Source: Streptomyces hygroscopicus
GTDB lineage: Bacteria; Actinomycetota; Actinomycetes; Streptomycetales; Streptomycetaceae
Reading direction: 5' to 3'
NCBI RefSeq assembly: GCF_026168105.1
Contig: NZ_LBMW01000028.1
Location: 49,781 to 113,780 of the forward strand
DNA: 64,000 nucleotides
The notes beneath the pieces are model-generated. The model had not been told where the DNA came from, did no database searches, and worked only from the letters and a program-made list of their open reading frames with translations. The translations under genes and the position numbers were made by a program. Shown here one piece after another: positions 1-9,015 of this stretch (its first letter is position 1; every line of letters starts with the position of its first letter).

Positions 1-2
1 AA

Positions 3-455
3 GACATCGTGTGCCGGGCACTGGATGCACGGATCGCCCGCGCCTTCGTCACAAAGCGGCTCACCGCCACGATCACTGCACTCAGCCAGGCCAGCATCGC
101 GACAAGCGCGGCGCAGCCCCAAACACCCGAGCAGGCCCAAGCCCGCCAAGCGATCAAGGAATGCGAGCGGCGTCTTGTCCGCTATCAGGCCGCCCTCGAC
201 TCCGGAGCCGACCCAGCCGTCGTCACCCAGTGGATCAACGATGCGCAACGTGACAAAGAAGCGGCGCAGAAGAAGCTCGACGCACTGCCCACCGTCACCC
301 GGAAGAAGGAACCACCCCTCACGGCCGACCAGATTCGGGAGATCACTGACAGACTCGGAAACATCGCACAACGTATCCAAGCCGCCGACGCCGAGAAGAA
401 AGAGCCTCTCTACGAGGCCCTGGGCATCACGATCACCTACGAAAACACAACGAGG
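3..455 (+). pseudogene. C-terminal remnant of a large serine recombinase
   Basis: About 150 in-frame residues run from the window edge. They are Lys/Glu/Gln/Ala-rich and strongly helical, with segments such as CERRLVRYQAALDSGADP and EITDRLGNIAQRIQ, which match the coiled-coil C-terminal region of large serine recombinases. The catalytic Ser domain, if present, lies outside the window. Near position 456 the frame loses sense and an IS integrase frame takes over, so the recombinase has been cut by a transposon. Family assignment is by pattern recognition; truncation at the right is directly visible. Confidence 0.5.
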
Positions 456-459
456 ACCG

Positions 460-927
460 ATCCTCGGTGCCACCGCGCACCCGACCGCCAACTGGATCGT
501 GCAGCTCGGGCGCACCCTCCTCATGGACCTGGAGGACGCCGGCAGCCGGGCCAGATTCTTGATCCGCGACCGAGACTCGAAGTTCACCGCCACCTTCGAC
601 GCCCTCATGGCCGACACCGGGCCGAAGGTCATCACCACCGGCATCCAAATACCGCGGATGAACTTCATCATGGAGCGCTGGATACAGACCTGCCGGCGCG
701 AACTCCTGGACCGCACCCTGATCTGGAACCCCAGGCACCTCCTCCACGTGCTCCGCGAGTTCGAGACCTTCTACAACGGACACCGCCCGCACCGAGCCCT
801 GGGCCAAGCCGCTCCCCTTCGCCCACTCCCCCACCCGATCAGCGAACCGGGGAACACCAGACACCTGGAGATCCGCCGACGAAACCGACTCGGCGGAACC
901 CTCCACGAGTACCACCATGCCGCGTGA
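460..927 (+). pseudogene. Transposase remnant, rve integrase domain (IS3/IS481-like)
   Basis: The reading frame from about 460 gives the second half of an integrase-core (DDE) transposase. It has the FLIRDRDSKFT motif with the second catalytic Asp, an FYNGHRPHRAL motif, and the family-typical end HEYHHAA before the stop. The N-terminal helix-turn-helix and first Asp are missing. The DDE Glu region (normally NAFAERW) reads NFIMERW. The element sits directly against the recombinase remnant on the left and a truncated photolyase on the right. Confidence 0.75.
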
Positions 928-934
928 CCAGGCC

Positions 935-956
935 GGACGATTTATCGGCACCCGCA
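935..956. repeat. IS terminal inverted repeat (right end)
   Basis: The 22 bp directly after the transposase remnant read, in reverse complement, TGCGGGTGCCGATAAATCGTCC. The same sequence with one change occurs at 18837-18858. Photolyase homology ends at about this point, so this is the outer end of the IS that truncated the photolyase gene. Confidence 0.6.
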
Positions 957-1661
957 GGAGAGCCGGGAGGTCGCGTCGGCGGCCAGGTCGTCGTGCCGGT
1001 CGGCGTACGCGGACAGCGGGCCCGCCAGCCATGACCGCAGCCTGCGACGGGCCTCGGATTCCCCGCCGGCGGGCAGGCCCGGCGAGGTGGAACCCGACGT
1101 GAGGGACTCTGCGCGAGGAAGGCCGGCCGAGCCCGCGTCCGGTAGCCGTACGACGTCCGGTGCGGGCAGGACGCCGCGCACGGAGAAGCTCTCCCATCGG
1201 CGGAAGTACGGGGTGAAGACGGCGAAGTGGCTCTTGCCCGCCGGTGTCAGTCCCCCCGGCGGTACGACCGTCAACGAGGCGTCGTGGACACGTAGTTCCC
1301 GTCGGTCGCCGGCCAGCTCCGCGCGCAGCCGGTCCTCGCGCCGTACCGCGTAGCGGCTCACCCCGCCCGCGATGTGCACCACGGTGGCCCCGGTCTCCGC
1401 CGCCACCTGGCAGGTCTCCTCGACCACGTCGCCGACGCGCGCCACCAGCCGGCCGCCCCGAGTCCTCAGGGTCATGTCGAGGTCGGCAAGGCTGTCGGCG
1501 AGGAACGCCGCGCGGTTGGGTCCGGCGAAGCCGGTGCGGCGGATGCCGGTGTCGACGACGAAGAGCGGGACCACACGTTCGGCATCCTTCAGCGCGGCCT
1601 GGAGGACCGGGTTGTCGTGCACCCGCAGGTCGGCGGTGAACAGGGCGACCCAGACGCGCAC
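942..1661 (-). pseudogene. phr: DNA photolyase, 3'-truncated
   Basis: Deoxyribodipyrimidine photolyases repair UV pyrimidine dimers with FADH- and an antenna cofactor. The first ~235 residues are typical: WVALFTADLRVHDNPVL at the start, the antenna-binding alpha/beta domain, and FAVFTPYFRRW. The protein stops at DATSRLS, where normal members (about 450 aa) continue into the FAD-binding helical domain. The last residues, CGCR, are encoded by IS end sequence. The GTG start at 1661 is supported by a GAGGA ribosome-binding site. The gene lies 15 bp after the SDR/DUF2867 gene and was probably co-transcribed with it. Without the FAD domain it cannot be an active photolyase. Confidence 0.85.
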
Positions 1662-1676
1662 GGTTCCTCGAGCCCC

Positions 1677-3188
1677 TCAGTGAGTGCGAGCCGGTTCGGG
1701 GGCGGCCGATTCGGCCGCGGCGGCGATGTTGCGGGCCATGCCGCCGAAGACCGCGGCGTGGAAGGGGGCCACGCCCCACCAGTAGGCGTGCCCGGCCAGG
1801 CCGTGCGGGTGAAACAGGGCCCGCTGCCGGTACACCGTGCGTCCCTGTGGGTCCCGGTCGACGGCCATCTCCAGCCAGGCCAGGCCAGGCAGCCGCATCT
1901 CCGCGCGCAGCCGGAGCAGCCGGCCCGGCTCGATCTCCTCCACGCGCCAGAAGTCCAGGCTGTCGCCGACCCGCAGCCGGGTCGCGTCCCGGCGGCCCCG
2001 GCGCAGACCGACACCGCCCACGAGGGTGTCCAGCCAGCCCCGCAGGGACCAGGCCAGCGGCGAGGAATACCAGCCGTTCTCGCCGCCGATCGCCTCCACC
2101 ACCCGCCACAGCGCCTGCGGCGACGCCGCGACCGTGCGCTCGCGGCGATCCGTGTAGAGGCTCCCGCCCGCCCAGTCGGGGTCGGTGGGCAGCGGGTCGC
2201 TGGGGGCGAGGGGAGTTGAGGCCGAGGACCATCTGGTGGCGACCTCCGCGTCCTGCACGCGCCTGAGAGCCAGCCGGATCGCCCGGTCGAGGGAGACCGG
2301 TCCCTCCGGCGGGTCCGGCACGTAACGGACGATGTCCCGCTCGGCGCAGATCACCTCGTGCTTCAGCGACTCGACCAGCGGGCGCGCGAGGGCGCCCGGC
2401 ACCGGGGTGACCAGACCGACCCAGAGACTGGACAGTCGGGGTGTGAGCAGCGGAACGGGGACGACGACGCGTTTCGGTAGCCCGGCGACGACGGCGTACC
2501 GCCCCATCATCTCCTCGTACGTGACGATGTCCGGTCCGCCGATGTCGAAGGCGCGGTTCACGTCGTAGGGCAGCCTCGCGCATCCCACGAGGAAGCGCAG
2601 CACGTCGCGGACGGCGATGGGCTGGATGCGGGTGCGCACCCAGCTCGGGGTCACCATCAAAGGCAGCCGCTCGGTCAGATACCGCAGCATCTCGAACGAG
2701 GCCGAACCCGACCCGATGATCACGGCTGCCCGCAGTACGGCGGTGGGCACGCCCGAGGCCAGGAGGATGCGGCCCACCTCGGCCCGGGACCGCAGATGGG
2801 GTGAGAGTGCGTGCTCGGGTACTCCGGAAGGGCTCAGACCGCCGAGGTAGACGATCCGACGGATTCCGGCGGCACGCGCCTGCTCACCGAAGATCCTGGC
2901 CGCTCGCCGGTCCGTCTCCTCGAAGCCCCGGCCGGTGCCCAGCGCGTGCACCAGGTAGTACGCGACGTCGATGCTCTGCATGGCCGCGCGCACGGCCCCC
3001 TCGTCCGTCACGTCCCCGCGCACGGTCTCCGCCTGCTCAGCCCACGGATGGTCCCGCAGCTTGCCGGGAGATCGGGCCAGGCAGCGCACGGAATGCCCGG
3101 CGGCCAGCAGCTCCGGCACCAGCCTGCCGCCGATGTAACCGGTGGCGCCGGTGACCAGACAGCGCAGCGACCGGTCGTCGTCGGTCAT
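1677..3188 (-). CDS. NAD(P)-binding SDR-family protein with DUF2867 domain
   Basis: A 503-residue protein. Residues ~8-290 form an atypical SDR/NmrA-like Rossmann domain with the nucleotide-binding TGATGYIGG near residues 13-21 and LVHALGTGRGFEETD further on. Residues ~340-500 match the START-like DUF2867 region (GENGWYSSPLAWSLRGWLD, VGDSLDFWRVEEIEPGRLLR). This two-domain arrangement is usual for the family, and the length is normal. ATG 3188 is chosen because homology begins at once with TDDDRSLRCLVTGATG; ATG 3203 is possible. The substrate is unknown. It precedes the photolyase fragment in the same direction, so the pair may have been a light- or stress-induced unit (inference). Confidence 0.85.
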   Translation of the reverse strand: MTDDDRSLRCLVTGATGYIGGRLVPELLAAGHSVRCLARSPGKLRDHPWAEQAETVRGDVTDEGAVRAAMQSIDVAYYLVHALGTGRGFEETDRRAARIFGEQARAAGIRRIVYLGGLSPSGVPEHALSPHLRSRAEVGRILLASGVPTAVLRAAVIIGSGSASFEMLRYLTERLPLMVTPSWVRTRIQPIAVRDVLRFLVGCARLPYDVNRAFDIGGPDIVTYEEMMGRYAVVAGLPKRVVVPVPLLTPRLSSLWVGLVTPVPGALARPLVESLKHEVICAERDIVRYVPDPPEGPVSLDRAIRLALRRVQDAEVATRWSSASTPLAPSDPLPTDPDWAGGSLYTDRRERTVAASPQALWRVVEAIGGENGWYSSPLAWSLRGWLDTLVGGVGLRRGRRDATRLRVGDSLDFWRVEEIEPGRLLRLRAEMRLPGLAWLEMAVDRDPQGRTVYRQRALFHPHGLAGHAYWWGVAPFHAAVFGGMARNIAAAAESAAPEPARTH

Positions 3189-3930
3189 GCCGATCGCACG
3201 CATGCCTGTCGAGTGCGCCTTGTCCGGCGACGGCCGACGGACCGGGGGGCAGGAAACGGCATGGCTCTCATGTCCTCCCGGGACGTTCCCCTCCGATGTG
3301 CTCTGTCGCTGTTCTCCTGAGCCCATGCTTGGGCCCGAGGACGAGCACCGCAACCTCGCCGGTCCCGGCCTGAGGGTGGTGACCACGGGGTCGGCGCACG
3401 CCTGGGTGTCAACCGTGTGGGTCGGTCTCGCGTCGGACGGGGCCAACAGCGGCTCGTCCCGGGGCGTCCCAGGTGTCGGCCGCGCCGTCAGGAACCGAGG
3501 CGGCTGAGGACGGCGAGGACGGGTGTGCGGCAGGGGCGTGCCCGATCCGTGCCCGTAAGTGCGGACAACCACGGTCGAGCATGGGCGCTCGCCCTCCTGT
3601 ACAACGATGCCGGCACAACGAATCCGCGCAGGTCAGCGACTCAGCGCACCTTCGGTGCGCGCCGGGGGCGTAGTAAATGCCGTGGCGCGCGCCGGGGGTG
3701 CTTCTGTCTGCCCTGACGTGGGCTGATGCCGGTGCGGGATGCTGGAGGGGTTCGTTCCGGCCGAAACCGATGCCTCTGTGATGCCAGTGAGCTCGCAGGT
3801 CAGCGTGGTGATGGGGGCCGTCCACGGGAACCGTGGAGTGTTGCTGTGAGCACGGGCGTCAGAATTCCTGTTCCACCCTGGCCCTCCCGGAACGGCGTAC
3901 GCGGTTTGCGGTGAGGGAGGGAACAAGGCC
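3189..3930. other. Intergenic stretch, no gene recognised
   Basis: No frame here shows convincing coding character. The left part should hold the promoter of the minus-strand SDR gene. The right part, from about 3700, looks like the untranslated leader of an IS110-type element, because it runs straight into an IS110 transposase start. A 12-bp direct repeat, GCGCGCCGGGGG, occurs twice around 3657-3695. Confidence 0.4.
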
Positions 3931-4060
3931 GTGGATGTACTGCACGAACGCTGCGCGGGAGTGGACATCAGCAAGAAGGACGCCAAGGTATGCGTCCGCA
4001 CTCCGAGCACCAAGCGGCGGGGAGCGTTCACCAACCAGACCACGACCTGGGGTTCGACGA
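3931..4060 (+). pseudogene. IS110-family transposase, N-terminal fragment
   Basis: A GTG-started frame gives VDVLHERCAGVDISKKDAKV, the start of an IS110-type DEDD transposase, including the first Asp of the RuvC-like fold (GVDISKKD). After roughly 43 residues (TTTWGST) homology stops and the sequence continues into an unrelated pseudogene. More than 85% of the transposase is gone. Confidence 0.75.
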
Positions 4061-5287
4061 CGGCTGCTCGGTTGGCTCCTGCCGGACGGCGGCCCAGCCG
4101 GCTCGCTCGCCCAGGAGGACGTGGAGCGGTTCTGCTGGTACGAGCTGCCGGTCAAGTGGGTGGCAGAGCCCGCCGAGTACCCGCACATCCTCACCGCCCT
4201 CGCCGAACTTCTCCAGGACGCCGGCCGGCCCGGTCCGCGGCCGTCTGCACCTCGGAGGCCACCCGCGAGATCCGCGCCGCATGGCAACACTCGCCTGATC
4301 AGGGGCGGGCCGCCTACCGGCGGGCGGTGGACGCCTCCCCGGTGACCCCGCCGGACACCGACCTGCTCACCTGGGGGCCGGTGATGGGCATCGACGAGGC
4401 CGTCGCCCGCAGCAACGCCTCCCGGCTGCTGGAGCAGGCGCTGGACGACGGCGCACTGGTGCCCGGCACCCGCGGCTACGCCGCCGCACGCATCGAGCAC
4501 GTGGAGCGCTGGCTCACAACCCCGCGTCCCGCGCACGATGGACGCACCCCGCTCGATGCCGTCCACAGCGAGCGCCGCCGCACCTGGGCCGAGGCCCCAC
4601 CCGACGCCCGGCGTCGTCTGCGCGGCACCGTGATGGACCTGCTGAGCGTGGCGCCCGAGACGGCCGCCGACACGGCCGAACCCCTGCGCTGGCTACTGGA
4701 GGCGGTAGGCGACGGGGTGACGCTGACCCAGGCCGGCTACCTGCCGCGGACTCTGGTCATCGAGGCCCGCCGAGCGCTACGACTGGTATCTGCCGGGCAT
4801 GGTGCCGCGCACCGAGTACGACGTCGTTCGCCTCGCCGAACTGCATGAACTGGCCCGCGCGGCTCGGCTGCTCGCCAAGCGGCACCGAAAGCTCGCCCGG
4901 ACCACCCGCGGCCGACAACACCTCGCCGACCCGGCCCTGCTGCAGGCCGCGGCCGCCCGCGCGTGGTTCGGCGACGGTGTCCGAGCCGAACTCGCCGAAG
5001 CCGCCGCAGCGGCCCTGCTCGGCGGAAAACTCACGCTCGACGACCTCACCGCCGCCGTTCACACCCTGGCCGTCGAGGTGTTCACCCTCCCCGACGGCTC
5101 CGCGCCACGACGCGACGACACCCGCCACTTCCTGTGGCAGTGGCTGCGTCCCGGCGAGGCCCTCGGCTTCCTGGCATACCGTGACCGCCGCCGCTCCACG
5201 ATCTCCCTCACTCCCACCGGCCGAGTCGCCGCCCGCACCGCGCTCCGAGAACGTGCCCAGGCCCCGCGGACCGCACCCTGGACGTGA
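4061..5287 (+). pseudogene. pRiA4b ORF-3-type protein, frameshifted pseudogene
   Basis: Coding homology passes through three frame segments: about 4061-4235, 4235-4770, then 4770-5287 back in the first frame. Joined, they give EDVERFCWYELPVKW, TDLLTWGPVMGIDEA, LRWLLEAVGDGVTLTQAGYL, AERYDWYLPGMVPRTEYDV and LAKRHRKLARTTRGRQHLAD, a pattern I associate with the winged-helix-like C-terminal part of proteins carrying the plasmid pRiA4b ORF-3 domain. The N-terminal part is missing, replaced by the IS110 fragment. Two indels plus truncation make it non-functional unless they are sequencing errors. The function of intact members is unknown. It converges on the helicase-associated gene on the other strand. 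Confidence 0.55.
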
Positions 5288-5296
5288 ACCTGCCGT

Positions 5297-6610
5297 TCAG
5301 GTTCGGGCGGGCAGTACGCAACCGAGTTTCAGCAGCGCGGCGCGGACGGCCGGCAGGTCGCCGGGGGCCACCATGAGATGCCTTGGGCCGATCCGGGAGC
5401 ACAGCGCGCCCGCCCTGCGGTCCTTCGCGATCACCACGGCCTGCGCCTCGTCCACGCACTCCAGCAGGTGGCACGTACCCAGATCCCGTACCTTCTCGGC
5501 GCGGGAGACGGCGTCGGCCAGCAACGCCGTGACGGTCTGCGGCAGTTCCTCTCCTGTGCTGGTCTCGGCGAGAAAGCGGCGCAGCTCCTCCAGACCTCGG
5601 CCCGCGTGGAGGGCCTTCAGCAGGGAGGCGGTGGACAGCGTCCAGACACGGTCGGTGGACCGGGTTGCGAACGCGTCGAGCAGCAGCGCCTCGGCGGGGG
5701 CCAGGCCGTCTAGTGCCACAATGTCAAAGTTCGGCAGAACCCTGACCGGGTTCCGCGCCCCGGCGGCGGGCTCCGGGCCCGGTCGGTAGGCGTCGGTGCT
5801 CCTCGTCGCGTACGCCCCGAGCGGGTTCAACCGGATGGCGAGCAGCCCGTCGTAGCGGCTGAGCCGCTGAAGCCGGTCGGCACCCCACATGTGGCGGAAG
5901 TCGTCCCGGGCGCCGTCCGGGTCGATGTACTGGACGTCAACGAGGCCGAGGGTGGCCGCGTACTCGAACAGCACACACAGGGTGTAGCGGCCCTGCAGCA
6001 CCGGCCAGTCGTGGTGTCCGTCGTAGCCGAGGCTGCCGTACTGCGCGTCCTCCAGGTACAGCGTCCACAGCGCCCGCTCGGAACGGACCAGGTACGGGTC
6101 ATGCCCTGCGGTACGCATCGCCTTGAACAGCTCGTCCACCGCCATCCATTCTCCTGGCGGGCAGCACTCGGCGAGCGCCGCACCCACCGCCTTGCGGCGC
6201 GGGCCGGCCGCGCTGAGGACGTTCGCCGCGCGCTGCCCCTTGACTGCCTCGATGCGGCTGAACTCGTCCAGTACCCCGTGGCTCAGCCAGCGCCGCCACA
6301 GGTGCCGGATCGTCTCGTGGGCGGGCGCGGCCAGCGCCTTGCGGCCCCGCGCGGTCAACTCCAGTCGGCCGCCCGATAGTTCGGCAAGACCGCCAGCCTG
6401 GAGCAGCAGCGGCCAGGCGAATGCCCTGACCGCCTCGCCCTCGTAGAAGTCACTGCCGGTGAGGACCTCGCCCAGTGCGCGGAGGGTGGCCGCGGAGGGG
6501 CGCTTCGTCTTGTCGCCGCACCGCAGCCTGCCCGCGGCAACCAGCTGCAGCACGGCCGCGAGCTCCGTTCTTGCATCATGCTCCATCGCCCGCTCGGTCC
6601 ACACCGCCAC
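5297..6610 (-). CDS. Helicase-associated (XPB/Ssl2-like N-terminal domain) protein
   Basis: A 437-residue soluble protein. The N-terminal half has winged-helix-like segments (GDKTKRPSAATLRALGEVL, AGGLAELSGGRLELTARG). The C-terminal third has PVRVLPNFDIVALDGLAPAE, then DRVWTLSTASLLKALHAGR and HLLECVDEAQAVVIAKDR, a series resembling the helicase XPB/Ssl2 N-terminal domain family (PF13625). There is no Walker A or DEAD motif, so it is an accessory or DNA-binding module rather than a helicase. GTG 6610 is chosen because GGGGAGGAG lies 6 nt upstream; ATG 6586 has no such site. It is transcribed divergently from the 6739 gene across ~130 bp that should hold both promoters. Confidence 0.65.
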   Translation of the reverse strand: MAVWTERAMEHDARTELAAVLQLVAAGRLRCGDKTKRPSAATLRALGEVLTGSDFYEGEAVRAFAWPLLLQAGGLAELSGGRLELTARGRKALAAPAHETIRHLWRRWLSHGVLDEFSRIEAVKGQRAANVLSAAGPRRKAVGAALAECCPPGEWMAVDELFKAMRTAGHDPYLVRSERALWTLYLEDAQYGSLGYDGHHDWPVLQGRYTLCVLFEYAATLGLVDVQYIDPDGARDDFRHMWGADRLQRLSRYDGLLAIRLNPLGAYATRSTDAYRPGPEPAAGARNPVRVLPNFDIVALDGLAPAEALLLDAFATRSTDRVWTLSTASLLKALHAGRGLEELRRFLAETSTGEELPQTVTALLADAVSRAEKVRDLGTCHLLECVDEAQAVVIAKDRRAGALCSRIGPRHLMVAPGDLPAVRAALLKLGCVLPART

Positions 6611-6738
6611 AGCCCGCTCCTCCCCGTCACGGCTCGCCTCGGCTCACCCTATGGCGTTTGATTGCTGCCTCCGGTCGGCTCCGCTGCCGTGGCCCATCCG
6701 CGCCCGAGCCCACCCGCGGCGGCGATAGGGTCCGCCGT

Positions 6739-7866
6739 GTGAGCGAGTACCAGTACTACGAGTTCCAGGCCCTCGACCGGCCGCTCAGCCGCGAGGAACA
6801 GGAGCAGCTGAGGGCCATCTCCACCCGGGCCCGGATCACCGCCACCAGCTTCACCAACACCTACAACTGGGGCGACCTGAGCGCCAATCCGCGCAAAATG
6901 GTCGAGCGCTACTTCGACGCCCACCTGTACGCGACCAATTGGGGCACCCACCGGCTGATGCTCCGCCTGCCCAAGCAGACCTTGGCCCTGCCGGCGGTGC
7001 GGCCGTACTGTCTCGACCACCACATCGAGGCCTGGACCACCCGCACCCACCTCCTACTCGACCTGACCAGCGAGGACGAGGGCGGCGACTGGATCGAGGG
7101 CGCCGACGACTCGCTGTCCGCCCTCATCGGCGTACGCGACGAACTCACCACCGGCGACCTGCGCCCCCTCTATCTGGCCTGGCTCTCAGCGCTCGCCGCC
7201 TGGGAACTCGAAGACGACGAAGAGGAGTACCGGACCTGCCCCGAACCGCCCGTCCCGGCCGGGCTCGGCGAACTGACCGCCCCGCAGCGGGCGCTCGCGG
7301 ATTTCCTGCGCGTGGACGACGACCTGCTGGCAGTCGCGGCCCAGGCCGGTTCCGCCGCATCCAAGAAGCTGACCAAGCCTGCGAAGAAGGAACTCGCCCC
7401 GCTGATCGCCGCAATGCCCCAGAAGGAGAAGGACACTCTGCTGCTGCGGCTCGCCCTCGGCCCGGAACCTGGGCTGCACACAGAACTCCTGCATCGCCTG
7501 CGCGGCGCCGACGCCCCCACCACAGTCCCCGGGCGCCGGTCCGCCGCCCACCTCCTGGACGCCGCCCACACCCTGCGCACCGAACGCCAACAGCGCGCCG
7601 AACACGAACGGGCCACCGCCCGCGCCCGGCATCTGACCGCTCTCGCAGGCGAGGCCGAATCCGTCTGGCAGCAGATCGAGGCGCACATCGCCACCAAGAA
7701 GACCAGCTGCTACGACCAGGCCGTCAGCCTCCTCGCGGAACTGCGCGACGCCTACGCCCACGCCCGACAGCACACCGACTTCCACCAGCGCCTGGCCCGC
7801 CTGCGCGAGGACTACCAGCGCCGCCCCGGCCTCATCCACCGCCTCGACCGCCACGGTCTCCGATAG
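6739..7866 (+). CDS. Conserved protein of unknown function (YYEFQALDRPLS type)
   Basis: A 375-residue protein from a GTG. Its first 75 residues (YYEFQALDRPLSREEQEQLR, NWGDLSANPRKMVERYFDA, NWGTHRLMLRLPK) resemble widespread bacterial proteins annotated only as hypothetical. The middle is acidic (ELEDDEEEYRTCPEP). The C-terminal half is helical and charged, with repeated Arg/Glu/Ala heptads likely to form a coiled coil (residues ~270-350). It has no signal peptide, membrane segment or catalytic motif that I can see. Position 6739 is the only start in this frame that does not read through a poor-coding region. Confidence 0.75.
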   Translation: MSEYQYYEFQALDRPLSREEQEQLRAISTRARITATSFTNTYNWGDLSANPRKMVERYFDAHLYATNWGTHRLMLRLPKQTLALPAVRPYCLDHHIEAWTTRTHLLLDLTSEDEGGDWIEGADDSLSALIGVRDELTTGDLRPLYLAWLSALAAWELEDDEEEYRTCPEPPVPAGLGELTAPQRALADFLRVDDDLLAVAAQAGSAASKKLTKPAKKELAPLIAAMPQKEKDTLLLRLALGPEPGLHTELLHRLRGADAPTTVPGRRSAAHLLDAAHTLRTERQQRAEHERATARARHLTALAGEAESVWQQIEAHIATKKTSCYDQAVSLLAELRDAYAHARQHTDFHQRLARLREDYQRRPGLIHRLDRHGLR

Positions 7867-8019
7867 GCCGCCTCGTCCCGGCACCGATCGAGCCGCATTG
7901 CGCCCTCCCCACCTCAGTGAGGCAACGTGAGCGCCTGAACGTGCACGGCCCCATGGAGCGCTGAGACTCCACGACGATCTCCTTCCTCCGGTTCGCAGAG
8001 CCCCGGCCGCGAGGAGTGA

Positions 8020-8360
8020 GGGTGCTATGGAAGTCGTAGTCGCGGCTGTCGTACCGGATGGGCACTGCCCGGCACTGCTTCCATTTGCTGACGCACCGTT
8101 CTGCGGTACTGCCCCGGTGGTAAGGGCTCGCAGAGAAGCAACATGCTGCTTTGATCCCTGTGCGGCTGCCGTTCGTGAGGAGGGCGGTGACGTCAGCGGG
8201 CGTCCGGACCTGGCTGTCGAGGGTGTAATGGTGTAGCCGTGGTCGGCAAGGAGGCGCTGGACTCGGCGAATGGCCCTGGTGCGGGTGCTGCCGTTGGCTC
8301 CGAAGAGCTGGGCGAGCAGTTCTCGGGTGCCGAGTTTGCGCAGGTAGAGCACGGCGGCCA
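8020..8360 (-). pseudogene. Decayed DDE transposase remnant (IS5-like, tentative)
   Basis: On the minus strand, AVLYLRKLGTRELLAQLFG followed by RRVQRLLADHGYTI resembles the helix-turn-helix part of an IS5-group transposase. A different frame then gives AERCVSKWKQCRAVPIRYDS, resembling its C-terminal end. The catalytic middle is absent and the two pieces are out of frame. The surrounding 7.87-9.0 kb holds no intact gene. Confidence 0.5.
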
Positions 8361-8784
8361 TCGTCGAACAGATCACCGACCGCCCGCGCACCTATCGCGC
8401 AGCGTCCCAGGAGCCGACCGCACAGTCCCACCGCAGTGCCGTGCCGGTTCCAGCCAGCGCGAGGAATCGGCATGGCAGCTTGCATCGTCAGCGTTCGACC
8501 ACCGATCTTCACCCGTTCGGATCAACTTGATGTGTCTCGGTTCATCCTGCCTCCCTGTCTGGGCATTGGGCGTCGTCGCTCAAGGCAGACTCGGCCTCTG
8601 AGACCTCTTTCGGCTGCTGCTGCCCGTTCGCGTCTTCTTCCCCCGCCTGACGACCACCGCCTGACCCGGGCACCCGTCAGCGCTCGTGCATGCCCGCGCT
8701 GGTGAACCGGACGTGGGCGTAGTCCCAGTGTCCGGCCTGCTTGTTCGGCGACGGGATGGCGAGGAGGCGAGTGGTTGGTCAGCC

Positions 8785-8875
8785 TCTTCGGCACCCCAGC
8801 GACGCTGCCCCTCCGGCGCCGAGAACTGGTCCTGTGTCTCGCGCGGGAGAATCCGCTGCGGGGACACCGACAAAG
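8785..8875 (+). pseudogene. Short transposase remnant
   Basis: The stretch contains caccccagcgacgctg and tgtctcgcgcgggagaat, closely matching the transposase at 31665 around its TPAALLRWHRE and LRLARENPLWGH segments, with the intervening sequence deleted. It is a scrap of an rve-type IS of the same family. Confidence 0.55.
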
Positions 8876-8969
8876 TGCTGACACACAGTCATACCCGAGG
8901 CGCGTCCGCAGATACACGAAGTTAACTTCCCCGACTCGGGTGTGAGACCGGTCCGGCCGACGATCGCAA

Positions 8970-8995
8970 TACCTATCAAGCGACAGGTATCTGTC
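8970..8995. promoter_or_regulatory. Candidate TetR-type operator upstream of the permease operon
   Basis: Two overlapping inverted repeats lie 21-46 bp before the permease ATG: TACCTATC-aagc-GACAGGTA (imperfect, 8970-8989) and GACAG-gtat-CTGTC (perfect, 8982-8995). A further perfect palindrome, GAAGTTAACTTC, lies at 8918-8929. Since the operon is followed by a TetR-family gene, this is the obvious place for that repressor to bind. The position and symmetry are visible; the link to the regulator is inference. Confidence 0.5.
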
Positions 8996-9015
8996 GACCG
9001 ATCGGAGGTGCGGCG

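Noticed and set aside
8880..9015. Guanidine-I (ykkC) riboswitch upstream of the guanidine-type operon
   Set aside because: I looked for the conserved ykkC loop motifs and saw none; only palindromes suited to a protein repressor are present.
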